Shown one piece after another: positions 35,445 through 44,871 of a DNA stretch of 64,000 bases. The stretch is taken from NCBI RefSeq assembly GCF_014066305.1, contig NW_023501036.1, forward strand, positions 124,001 through 188,000, given 5' to 3'. Both the position numbers and the translations under genes were made by a program. Each line of letters starts with the position of its first letter. Position 1 is the first letter of the stretch. The stretch is from Letharia columbiana. Its lineage: Eukaryota > Ascomycota > Lecanoromycetes > Lecanorales > Parmeliaceae. The notes beneath the pieces are model-generated. The model was given only the letters and a program-made list of their open reading frames with translations, did not search any database and was not told the DNA's origin.

Positions 35445-36389
35445 CTACTCGAAGGGTATGCCGAGCGTTACCAGGCTGAGAATAGCCAAAGTCGTCCTAC
35501 TAGCAATTGTGCAGGCGATCAACCACAACCGTAGAAGGATCCTGGACGGGCGCTCGTACAGCGTCACCAGCGTACCCAAGCTTCCGGAAAGCCGCCCGCA
35601 GAGACCCAACAAGGTAAGAGTGGCCACCATTCCATACAGAAAAAACAACCCAGTCGACCTCTTCAACGCTTCCCGAGCCCCATTCAATGCCTGCTGCGAC
35701 CTTTTCAATTTCTGCTCAGTGAGGTTGTGAATTTCCGTCATCCGAGCCTTTGACCGCTCGTACCGGCCATCAAGTTCTCTTCGTATGGCCAGGTGACGCC
35801 TGAGATCTCGCCTGAGATTTCGCGATCCTTCCTCTGCGGCTTCCAGGCGGCGCCCATCCTCGACTGGTGGTGGGAAATCGCAGAACTGGTTTAGGAACTC
35901 TTCGTATAGAACCATGGTGCGCTCCGTATGCTTTCCCGGCAAAGGGACCAATTTCTCCCTTTCGAATCCTCTCTGCAAGAAGCCCAAAGCTTGTTCCTTG
36001 GCGGCAGAAGCCACATCCCTGTCGAGTATCGTAAACAGTTGCAGGAGTGGGGCAGCCACCTGCCAGCTTCGGTAGCTCGTTGTTTTCTCATATGAGTCCG
36101 GAATAATCCGGGCGCGACACAGTGGACATGTGTTGTTGAAGTCGGAGGTGAAGACCAATTTGGCGAGACAACTGATGCCGAAGATGTGCCCGCAGTCTAG
36201 CTTGACAGGACTGTTGATGCTGTCTCCCTTCTTCTTCCATACGGTCTTTTCAAATGGTTCTTGACAGATGAAGCAATCTCTCCGGTCTGCGGGTATGTCA
36301 CCGACTTCGACATCCAAGACGGTGAGTAGAAAGTCGAGTTGGTCAGTGATCTTCTTAAGATCGGATACTGTCTTTGGAGAAATCGGCAT
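35445..36389 (-). CDS. RING-like zinc-finger protein, paralogue, with C-terminal membrane segments
   Basis: Single exon, 314 residues, clearly paralogous to the gene at 33698-34810. It shares the start MPIS..T.S.L.K.T.QLDFL, CFICQEPF, SPVKLDCGHIFGISCLAKLV, FTSDF.N.CPLCRA and the later MVLYEEFLNQFC segment. The fifth zinc-ligand position is Gly here (CGH-IF-G-IS-C), again not His or Cys. The coiled coil is shorter than in the neighbour. The C-terminus has GLFFLYGMVATLTLLGLCG and then ILLRLWLIACTIASRTTLAI, LSLVTLGI, so there may be two membrane passes. The tandem, same-strand arrangement indicates gene duplication followed by divergence of the tail. Function as an E3 ligase is inferred only. 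Confidence 0.82.
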   Translation of the reverse strand: MPISPKTVSDLKKITDQLDFLLTVLDVEVGDIPADRRDCFICQEPFEKTVWKKKGDSINSPVKLDCGHIFGISCLAKLVFTSDFNNTCPLCRARIIPDSYEKTTSYRSWQVAAPLLQLFTILDRDVASAAKEQALGFLQRGFEREKLVPLPGKHTERTMVLYEEFLNQFCDFPPPVEDGRRLEAAEEGSRNLRRDLRRHLAIRRELDGRYERSKARMTEIHNLTEQKLKRSQQALNGAREALKRSTGLFFLYGMVATLTLLGLCGRLSGSLGTLVTLYERPSRILLRLWLIACTIASRTTLAILSLVTLGIPFE

Positions 36390-38409
36390 CGTGATAGCTC
36401 TTCACGGGTTTAGATGCTAGTCACGGGGGTGGCGCGCTTAGATGGTCTGGTTGCGCAAGCCCTACATAATTTTTTCTGTGGGAGGTAATATGACGAATTG
36501 TGGTTAAGTCCGCTGTGTTGAAGATAAGAGGAGGGTCCTAGACTTGGCGTCCATATGGCAGCATCTGGCGCTGGGTATGTGTTGACCGCAGCCCATGAGA
36601 ACCTCTTGGTCATACAGAAAATCATACAACTTCAACGTGTAGTGACTGATCGAGACTTGGTGTCGGGATCCGGTCTCACGGGAGCTACAGTGTTTGTACT
36701 GTTCAATGTTCTGGTGCCCGTTTGATCTTAATACGTAGAATGGGTAACAAGAGCCAACTAGACTGGATTTCGAACTATGAGAACGGTGACCTCTTATCGA
36801 GGACTTGAACTGGTAGCCCCTATGCGCATATCCAAAACTAATAATGTTGTACCCGTGACATACCCCAACACAGTCAGTCATTGGGGCACTGTGGAATCAT
36901 TAATCCAAGTACCACATCGCCCTTCTGCGAACTAGATAGGTCTCATAGGAGGGCCCAAGAACATTGCCGAAAATGAGTCTCAGTAGCTGCATCAGCCATT
37001 GGCACAAAGTGCGGGTTTTGAGTCATCGACCCTCATCTTACCACTGTCGGGTCGATAATCAGACTGCGATCATGATGCCCCAGGGTTCGATGTTGACGTC
37101 ATGGCACTGAGGCTTTGTGGGCCAGGTATCTCCGTGGGCGGGCCTCAAGGCAACGAAGCCGCCATTCACCCAGCACCAGCCGTAAATCGGTACTGATTTT
37201 GGCCCTAGTACCATCCCAGTATGCGGCCTTCGTCTTCCCACACGATTTACTAGAGGTTTCCTCGCTCATGGTTCCGAAGATTTCACTGTATTCAATGGTC
37301 GAGGTATTCGAGACAAAGACGTTTTGCAACCCTCCCAGAACTACTATTGTAGGGTGACAAATTACAATTGGACTTCACAAACACTTCATGATTTTGAACC
37401 CTCAATCACACCCCCTTCCTATCCGGTTCCCTCGAATGATACGCCCCAGTATGATCGATATCTTGCTCCCTCACCACGTTAGATAGCTCAATTTCGAATT
37501 GCCTAAAGATTCTCGTCAGTCCGATTTGCGACCCTGCTTTTGCAAAGCTGTGTTCTTTAGTTAGTAAAGCACTGATAGAGTCTTTGCTGCAGGGATTATG
37601 GGGCCTGCGAGACTTATTATATGCCAAGACAGCCGATCTTGCGAGGAATGCAGCCAACGCCGGGGTATATATCTCCCTGGGCCAGGGAGAAAGTGCGTAT
37701 CGTAGGAGTTTTGGTTTGAGGTCATAGAGAGGCGACTGGTTTGTTTTAGTCAGCGTCGACGCAAAAAGACTCGTACTATTAGAGCCTTTGGATAGGGAGG
37801 TGTAAAAGTGATAGGGGCAAGGAACCCAGATGCCAACATAGTTTACGTAGGATGTTCATAGCTACTTACCCCGGCTTGTACGAGTCAAATGCTCATACCA
37901 CACGTCAATATGAGCCAACACGCTCGTAGGCCTCGGAAAGATGCCAGGATGAACGTCCTGCAACGATGCATCTCCACGGCGCAATCGCCAAGCTAGTATC
38001 GATCTCTGGTATTTCTCGCGGATAGGAGGTTAGCTCGATGATGTCAATCGTCGTAATTAGGCTCGTACCATATACTTTTTTCGAGAACACTCCTGCGATA
38101 GCAAGTGGTCTCATAGCTGACGCGTCGACCTCCGCACATGCAAGACTTGCGGGCTGGAACCAGATGGGTTAACGTTCTTTATAATCCTCTTCTTTAATCG
38201 AGGGAAATTCCGGTGGAAGAACGCTTCCTAAGTGGCAGCGTCGTCACTCTGCATGAGGGTTGTCCTGTTCGAGAGTCCCGAGAACGGAATCCGAGATATT
38301 TAATGCAATTTCGGTCATGAATCGTGACAGAGCCTAGCGCACCGTCTAGCGCCAATCTATATTCCTCTTTCATGAAATGATTCCTTCCAGCAAACCATCA
38401 ATGCTTTGA

Positions 38410-38830
38410 TCAATGGCTTGGTAGGACCAAGGATGGATGATCATACCATCTGACCTCTTGCATTGATATTTGCACGACAACAGTGTCAAGAGCCACTAGC
38501 TTCCTCCGTATCCGGAGAGATGGGGCCTCATTGAGCAGAAGGCGACCACGATGACTGATTCGAAAATAATAAGGAAAATGCCTCACTTGTCTGCGTGTCT
38601 TCGAGTGCAGCGACCCTGGTTCTGCTGTAGAGATCTCAAAGGCACTGCTTGCCGAACGCGGATCGCTGCTGATTTCGATTGCAGCAGCGGACTTCTTCCC
38701 GAAGTTGAGAACCATGAAACCATCTTTGTAATATATGTCTAGGATCTTGTCGGTCAGCCAGGAGCCTGGATCATACAGTTGATTACATGCACTCGACTGG
38801 TCATGCGCATATATAGGCTTGCTGCCGGTA
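38410..38830 (-). pseudogene. fragment of a small F-box-like family protein, uncertain
   Basis: An open minus-strand frame runs from an apparent acceptor (CAG near 38821) to the stop at 38410. It reads KPIYAHDQSSACNQLYDPGS, then WLTDKILDIYYKDGFMVLNF. The 'I-Y-Y-K-D-x-F-x-V' segment looks like the stretch after the F-box in fungal small F-box-like proteins (compare YKECVFRAYL at 40162-40992). No upstream exon with an 'LP-x-E-I-R' motif was found, so it is either the 3' exon of an unrecognised gene or a remnant. Confidence 0.35.
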
Positions 38831-39625
38831 AGTTTGCAGTCATATCCACGGGTCCGTTACAGCGTAACGATGTCAATAAAGATACTAGGAGTTCATATCG
38901 AGCAAAACCTTTGTTTGAAGCGATTTCAGATATCGAGTGCCGAAGGTTTCCGGTTTAATAACCAAAAATCCTGTACTTTGGCTGAAGCTAGCATCCACGA
39001 ACGCCAATGTGTCTCGCAGCATGCCTGTTTTCGACTCAGTCGTTAAAGTTCTCTTCTAGCTATGCGTGGTGCGTGTGGGAAAGGGTTGAGAATACCTTAC
39101 TACTCGAAACTCCCTTAACATCACGATCTGCGGTGTGTGATGGTGGTAGGCCAGGCTGCCAAAGTTCATTTGAACAGCGAACTTCATTCGCTTTTTACTT
39201 TTGCAATTACCGGCCCGAGCTGGCTCTTGTATCTGCGTTGCGCAATCATAAAGTCTTGGTCAAGGGTGATATACTGTGAGCCATAGGTGGCTGCTGAAGT
39301 TGAAGCCATATATTATTGTTCTCGGGAACATAATGATGCCCTTTGAATTCAGGAGAAAGAAAGCCGTCTTTTCTCTGTCGAGCAACCGAAGTCTTCTCAT
39401 TGGTCAGAAGGTCATAATCCTGCGTCTCGGCAGAAGTCCATGGAAGTCTGCGGTTCGTTCGTTTTTTCTCGGTACACCCCCAAAATAGGGCCAAGTCGCA
39501 GGTGTTCTCTGCAAGGTATCATCCTTCCACATTTAATCTCAAGGCACGACACAAGTGCAAGGCTCATCTGCCATCTTACTGTGTCACGTTAGGGATAACC
39601 GTTCACCCTTATCCACCTGATCAAA

Positions 39626-39703
39626 TCACAAATTTGTGAAGGAGGACTCTCAGATTTGTGAACTCCCATCTCAGATTAGTGAGCCTTCGCAGCAAATTCG
39701 TGA
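39626..39703. repeat. four-copy phased repeat ATTNGTGA, 21-22 bp period
   Basis: ATTTGTGA, ATTTGTGA, ATTAGTGA and ATTCGTGA start at 39632, 39654, 39675 and 39696, so spacings are 22, 21 and 21 bp, about two helical turns. The first copy lies in a perfect 14-bp palindrome (TCACAAATTTGTGA, 39626-39639). It could be a phased protein-binding array or the subterminal repeats of a transposon end. Confidence 0.75.
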
Positions 39704-40161
39704 GTCTTTTTACGGAATTGTAAATATCCTTCGCAGGTAACCGCACCTCTGTCCAATTGTGTTACAAACATCTGTTTGTTGCCATCGAAGCTAACCATCT
39801 TGACAGACTATCCACACTCCGGCTCGAGTACCGCTTGCACATGGATAGCGAAAGCACAAATTAGAACAGCTTGGCTCCAGCGCAATTTTTTCGTCCATCT
39901 CCAGAGCACTTGCAAACTGTTGGAAAAAAAGTTTGGTGAATCTCTGCACTGATTTCTATCAACAATCTCGGTGTCAGGATTGAAATGGGCAATGTCAGTG
40001 AATTGTCTCCACTTCGATGAGTGTACCACTGACGCCCAAACAGTGAGCTTTACCTACCACAGCTTGTGTCTTGCCCAAAACTCCTCAATTCCGATCAGAC
40101 TATTTTGCCGCTTCGATACACTCTTCCGCCATCTTTCACTGAACGGTCAAGATCGGGAAAT

Positions 40162-40992
40162 ATGGCTGGGAATAGTTGGTCCAAGGTCCCTCGAGAGATC
40201 AGGGATCAGATCTACATCAATATGGTCCAAGGGAAAAAGTACGTGCTCGTTGACGCTGAGGGTTCCCCTGACAAACCCCTGAGCGCCTTTTACTACCGCG
40301 AGCTCGACTATTCTCCTCCAGCATACGCCGGTCTGCTGCGAGCGTCTAGAACCATCAGCAACGAATTACAAGAGGTTCTTTATAAGGAATGCGTTTTCCG
40401 TGCCTACCTCTCCAAACACCGAGACCGCCTTGTGACACCCCCGGATCCACGAGAATTCGCCCGCATCCAGAAAATGGAAATCGTTCTAGACAATGCTATT
40501 TACCTAGCGAACCCAATTACTCTACCAGGAACAGATCCACGAGATTTCGATTCGTATTACGGGGAATGGTTCGAGGCACTTGGGGGTTCTGGCGCCGACC
40601 ACGAATTTTGCCGGATCAGGATCATAAACATTGCTCCAGAAACCTTTTACCTCACGCCGGTCTGTAGACAGCTTCTGTATGCACTCAAATCCTTCACCGG
40701 CTTCGGCACAGTGATTGTGGAGCTTGGAGACTTGCCAGATTCCCAGGCCATCCAGCTTCCGGCTTCCCATGGACCGAATCCTCAGGTAAAGGATGAACCA
40801 CCTGAAGAGCCGATGTATGCAGGAGAAAGATTCGAGGCTTTGAAGAGGACTATAAAGATCGAATTGGAACCATATCTTGGGAATTGCATCTACTACGACC
40901 GTGATCTTCTACGTTGTGTGGAGTTCCGCCCAACGACTGATGATCCGATACCACCAGGCTGCGCCCCATACATCGAGGCGTGGGACGAGTGA
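40162..40992 (+). CDS. F-box/2EXR-like protein
   Basis: Single exon, 276 residues. The N-terminal domain is MAGNSWSKVPREIRDQIYIN, the 'P-x-E-I-R-x-x-I-Y' opening of fungal F-box/2EXR-like proteins. PPAYAGLLRASRTISNELQE and VLYKECVFRAYL follow. The C-terminal half contains FARIQKMEIVLDN, ALKSFTGFGTVIVEL and LEPYLGNCIYYD, which parallel 'FRTVTVGLE' and 'LEQCWGPCVVSD' in the protein at 31718-32644, so the two are homologues. The ATG at 40162 is chosen because it opens the domain; the frame is open upstream to 40066, but that part lacks family signal. Confidence 0.8.
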   Translation: MAGNSWSKVPREIRDQIYINMVQGKKYVLVDAEGSPDKPLSAFYYRELDYSPPAYAGLLRASRTISNELQEVLYKECVFRAYLSKHRDRLVTPPDPREFARIQKMEIVLDNAIYLANPITLPGTDPRDFDSYYGEWFEALGGSGADHEFCRIRIINIAPETFYLTPVCRQLLYALKSFTGFGTVIVELGDLPDSQAIQLPASHGPNPQVKDEPPEEPMYAGERFEALKRTIKIELEPYLGNCIYYDRDLLRCVEFRPTTDDPIPPGCAPYIEAWDE

Positions 40993-42241
40993 CCGCGCCA
41001 TCAGAGACCAAAGCGTGTCGTCAGTGAATGGGAGAATTGCTGCTTGTACTTACGGAATTGGTAGAGTCAGAGCTGTTTCATAAGGAGGGCTACAAAGTTT
41101 CGAGATGGAAACAGACGTCGTCTTGCATGAAGAGAGAATAAGACTAACAAAACCCCCTCTACAACAGGGTGCGTGGACAAAGAAGCCTAAGTTGAGAAGG
41201 GCCTCGCAGAACGACAGCAAAGGCTATTGTCAGATTCTGGGTATTAGTCTTGTTACGTCAATTTCCGATAAAACTCCAAGAAAGAGCCGTCTTTTCATAA
41301 TCAAAACTGCTGTAGTCCGAACGTCCAATGGCAAGAACTTCTAGCTGGCTCGGATCATGTCAGCATATCGAGAAGTTGTACCGCTTCGACACTAACAGGA
41401 TCTCGAAACCCTTAGCTGTCATCTCCGAGTCGAGGATCTGAGGATTCGATCATGACGATATCGTACGTGCAAGACCCTCCGAGAGAAAGCCGCTCATCAC
41501 AAACCGTTTTCGGTCAGCCCACATCTTTAAATTACAGCCTGCTCTCCTTCGCTCGTCTCTCCCTGAATTGAACCTGGACCTTCCAAATCCCATCATTAGC
41601 CTTCTGCTTAAGGTCGATTACAACAGATCTGAGAAGATCATGAGAGCACATGACATAATAGACATTGCGACCCCATAGGTAAAAATCGTACCGCAACATA
41701 GTGATACAACAATAGCACCGCTTCCCCCTCCGCACCCCCTTCGAAATTGTAGATCTAGACTTCCATTGCAATCCATCAATTAAATCTCGTTGGCCGATAA
41801 AATCTGTTCGCCTTCGCTCTTTCTCCTTTAATTTTAGGCGTGGGTTCTAGTCTCTCATCTCGCCACAACGGGGATATTAATATTATTTTCAATCTTCGAT
41901 AAGATTTTCTATTTTTAAATTGTTTATAAAAACGATGGCGTATATATGAATATACTATTCTTTCTATAATGCATATCTGCTAGATGACGACATAGCTTTT
42001 TTCAAGAAAGAAGGAAAAAAGAGAGGATTTGTGTGTGTTTTTGATAGGGGATCGCTATTAGTCTCCATTTGGTTAGTGTGCAGGCTTTTGTTTTTACCCG
42101 CGAGGCTCCATCTCCTTAACACTCCATCTTCAATGGCTCTCCAAGTCCCTACATCGATCCCACCAACCACAGCAACTGATATGGTCCCTCCTCAACATTT
42201 CGCTTCGTGTCTCGGCATTGGCTACACATTGGTGAACTCTC
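40993..42241. other. intergenic region, nothing firmly recognised
   Basis: A 79-codon minus-strand frame at 41532-41771 has an even amino-acid mix but no motif; it may be a 3' exon of an unseen gene. A short AT-rich patch lies at 41870-41980. Upstream ATGs in 42031-42241 probably belong to the leader of the next gene. Confidence 0.4.
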
Positions 42242-43366
42242 ATGGCTAATAACGACAGCAACTCCATAAATCAACAGCATCTTCCATCTGCCTTTCTCAT
42301 CATGGACTCGCCATCAGCGTTCGGTACATTATCGGCGTTTCCAGTAGAAATCAGGCGCCAGGTTTGGCACGAAATTCTCTGCGAGCCCGTCGCAGTCCTC
42401 ACGCCTTTATGGGTCCTCCGTTCCCGGGATGGATTATACTATGTCAAAATCCCTGAGCGCCCTCCTGTAGACGTCGCCATTTTCCGGTCCTCGCAAGCAT
42501 GCGGGGTCGAAGCGATGGAAGTCTTTTACTCGGAACACACCTTCTCCTTCTGCGCGCTTCCGAGCCTATGGGAGCTCGAGTGCATGGACATCAACTACAG
42601 CCTGAGGGTGGCTCAATTCATCACAGATTTCAGAACCAGGATGTCGTCGTACCCCACACAGTTGGCTGCCCGTCACATCAGGGACGTCAGGATGTCGATC
42701 AGTATTCCGCGTTCCAATGGCTGCTTCGGGAGCTACCAAACGTCAGACCATTCACTGTGTATAGCGTTGATGCACAAGTTGCAAGCCTCGGGCAAAGCTC
42801 GCAAGACCTGCTCTATCGACCTTCTGTTCTTCGGCATTGATAAGTGCCCGGGAATCATTGAGGTGCTCGGACCACCCTTCTTCCGAGCCTTCAAGACCTT
42901 GACGGCATTCAACAAGGTCACCATCATCAGCAGCGGCTTTCCGAGACCTGCATACCTGACTTTCAATCCTGACAAATCATACGCATCCTGTCTAGACTGC
43001 TACAAAAATACAGCTCTAATATGCTACGTCATGCAGAGAATCGTGGAAGAGCTAGAACCGGCATTGGGACCTGCGACCGTTCTGGACGATAGCTACAACT
43101 ATACGCACGTCACTGAGTTTCGCCCGCGGATTCGTCTAGCGGGATCTGGGAAAGCGGGAACAATATTGGCGGTTCAAACCAGCATGGGCAACAGGGAAAT
43201 CGGGCTCAAATCATTGATTGAGAGGCTTGGACGTCACCAAGCTATGAGAACTAGTGAATGGGGCTTGTTTCCATGCGGAAGGCGTGCCATGAGCGATGGT
43301 GTCTTCACAATCTGGTCGTACTCTAAGGAGAGAATTGCAGCAGCGATCTCAAGGATGATGAATTGA
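42242..43366 (+). CDS. F-box/2EXR-like protein
   Basis: Single exon, 374 residues from the ATG at 42242; an in-frame Met at 42302 (MDSPSAFGTLSAFPVEIRRQ) may be the real start. The FPVEIRRQVWHEIL segment is the family's opening helix. VDVAIFRSSQACGVEAMEVF followed by YSEHTFSF matches the next conserved region ('R-x-S-x-x-x-x-E-A-x-x-x-x-Y'). The C-terminal LEPALGPATVLDD parallels LEPYLGNCIYYD in the gene 1.2 kb upstream, indicating a dispersed paralogous set. No enzymatic motif. The biological role is unknown. Confidence 0.8.
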   Translation: MANNDSNSINQQHLPSAFLIMDSPSAFGTLSAFPVEIRRQVWHEILCEPVAVLTPLWVLRSRDGLYYVKIPERPPVDVAIFRSSQACGVEAMEVFYSEHTFSFCALPSLWELECMDINYSLRVAQFITDFRTRMSSYPTQLAARHIRDVRMSISIPRSNGCFGSYQTSDHSLCIALMHKLQASGKARKTCSIDLLFFGIDKCPGIIEVLGPPFFRAFKTLTAFNKVTIISSGFPRPAYLTFNPDKSYASCLDCYKNTALICYVMQRIVEELEPALGPATVLDDSYNYTHVTEFRPRIRLAGSGKAGTILAVQTSMGNREIGLKSLIERLGRHQAMRTSEWGLFPCGRRAMSDGVFTIWSYSKERIAAAISRMMN

Positions 43367-44352
43367 GGCTTGAAGACAGAAGCGTTCGATAGCCTGCAAC
43401 TTATGACATTCGACTCAGTAAGTTTTCATGCTAGAGAGGTCACTATCACGACAGCATTATCATGCGTGACCGTTTTTGTACAATTGTGTAAACCTTCCTG
43501 ACATTGCAAGATCTCAGTACGTAATGGGTATCAACCGCTGCAATACTGACGTAGCACGCCATGACTCGCTTTGTGACCCTTGGTTACCCCTCGCCGCCAA
43601 CACTAGATCACCACCGCCAAACCTTGCCGCACTATCAAGTTCCTCCCCTTTCCCATGGAGCGCGACTCCCTGCTGAGTTTCAGCCGGGCAAGAAGGGTGG
43701 CGAAAGGTACGTGAGCGCATCATGCGCTCTTTCCCAGGTCGACAGGATGTGTAGATCTGAATGATCTGGGAGGCATGTAGTGCAGAAGTCGAGGGCCAGA
43801 GTCTTTTTGATCACGGCGATACGCTTACATTTGACAGCGGTAAGGATAAAACGCTGGGACTACTCTGTGCTTCTGCATACCGCACCAGTGAGCCTACAAC
43901 TACGAACAGGATCAAGTGTGACATGACATCCTCAGACATTGATGCGGCGGCAATCCATATCTCTTTCAGTCCGCCTGCTATCATACTTGCAAACAATGCA
44001 CGGCCGAGCCTTGCGAGTGCCGGATCCTCAGGCTGCAGACTTCATCCTTGCCGGGAAGAAACAGCCTCAGATCTTCGTCTGAAAAATTCACTGGAAGTTG
44101 ATGAGGGCGACGAATTTGTGCGTATACTGTTTGTGCGATCCCCTAAACCCTTCATCCCCTTGTTGCTCTCTGAGCAGGGCGCTTCTTTCTGTATGTTGTA
44201 GAGGCGATTGAGCGAGACGATGGCAGTGGTCACCATGCCTCACCACACGGAGATGGTCCGTTAGGCAGCGCCAGCAACTCTCATAGTTGCACCGACTGCC
44301 TCGAAGCAAGAAATCAGCAGAGTGAGGTCGAAAAGATGCCGGATTGTACGGA
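43367..44352. other. intergenic region, nothing recognised
   Basis: A 146-codon plus-strand frame at 43761-44201 has no family signal and overlaps antisense frames of similar length. I leave it unassigned. Confidence 0.4.
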
Positions 44353-44871
44353 TTAACTAGTGGTCATGCGATCGCACCCCCTTCTCTGCTGAGTCGGAAC
44401 CCTGCAACGTGTGCAGGCCTTTGTCCGCTTATCCGCAGAATTGGCAGAAGCTACATCCTGTGCAGACTTTGTGGCGGCCTGATCTGTTGCCATCTGGGCG
44501 CAAGGAACGTTTGGGTGGGTGTCCGTGAAGTCTGCATCACAGTTGACGCATGCGAGACCTCCACAATCTGGGTAGATGGTATTGATCTCAGACTGTTTTA
44601 CATGGTCTTCGTCCACGATGCTAGCGTGTAGCGTTCGTATCTAAGGGTTCGTTTGACTCGCTTTGTTTCTCTTAATGTGACGGAGGACTAGATTGTACCT
44701 GGCAAAGGTCTGTGGATCCACGAAGGCCTTCACGAATTGATATCCGAGCAACTGCGGACACGATGGACACTTGAGTTGGTCGGCTCTCTTGCTGTCCAAG
44801 TCTGTCCCGAAGAACTCGGCGATGCAAGGAAGGCACACGTCAGTCTCATGACTGCAGATATTGGTGACCAT
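44353..44871 (-). pseudogene. broken RBR (RING-IBR-RING) type zinc-finger gene
   Basis: Two minus-strand frames carry consecutive parts of an RBR-like protein. First (44871-44641) is NICSHETDVCLPCIAEFF with KCPSCPQLLGYQFVKAFV and DPQTFARYNLVLRH, matching the latter half of RING1. Then, in another frame (44616-44353), come CGGLACVNCDADFTDTHPNV and PCAQM, matching the IBR, and KACTRCRVPTQQRRGCDRMT, the start of RING2, where the expected C-D-H-M appears as C-D-R-M. The first Cys pair of RING1 and the end of RING2, including the catalytic Cys region, are not visible. The piece is truncated at both ends, frameshifted and very probably inactive. Confidence 0.68.

Larger units (their letters stand above)
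36390..40161. other. gene-poor region with degenerate coding-like fragments
   Basis: No intact gene is supported over 3.8 kb. Fragments with coding look on the minus strand are 37059-37241 (YGWCWVNGGFVALRPAHGD), 37406-37657, 37905-38114 and 38410-38830 (listed separately). None has a family I can name, and I could not join them into a model. A phased repeat lies at 39626-39703. Confidence 0.45.

Noticed and set aside
43761..44201. 146-codon plus-strand ORF
   Set aside because: No motif, no splice context, and overlapping antisense frames of similar quality.
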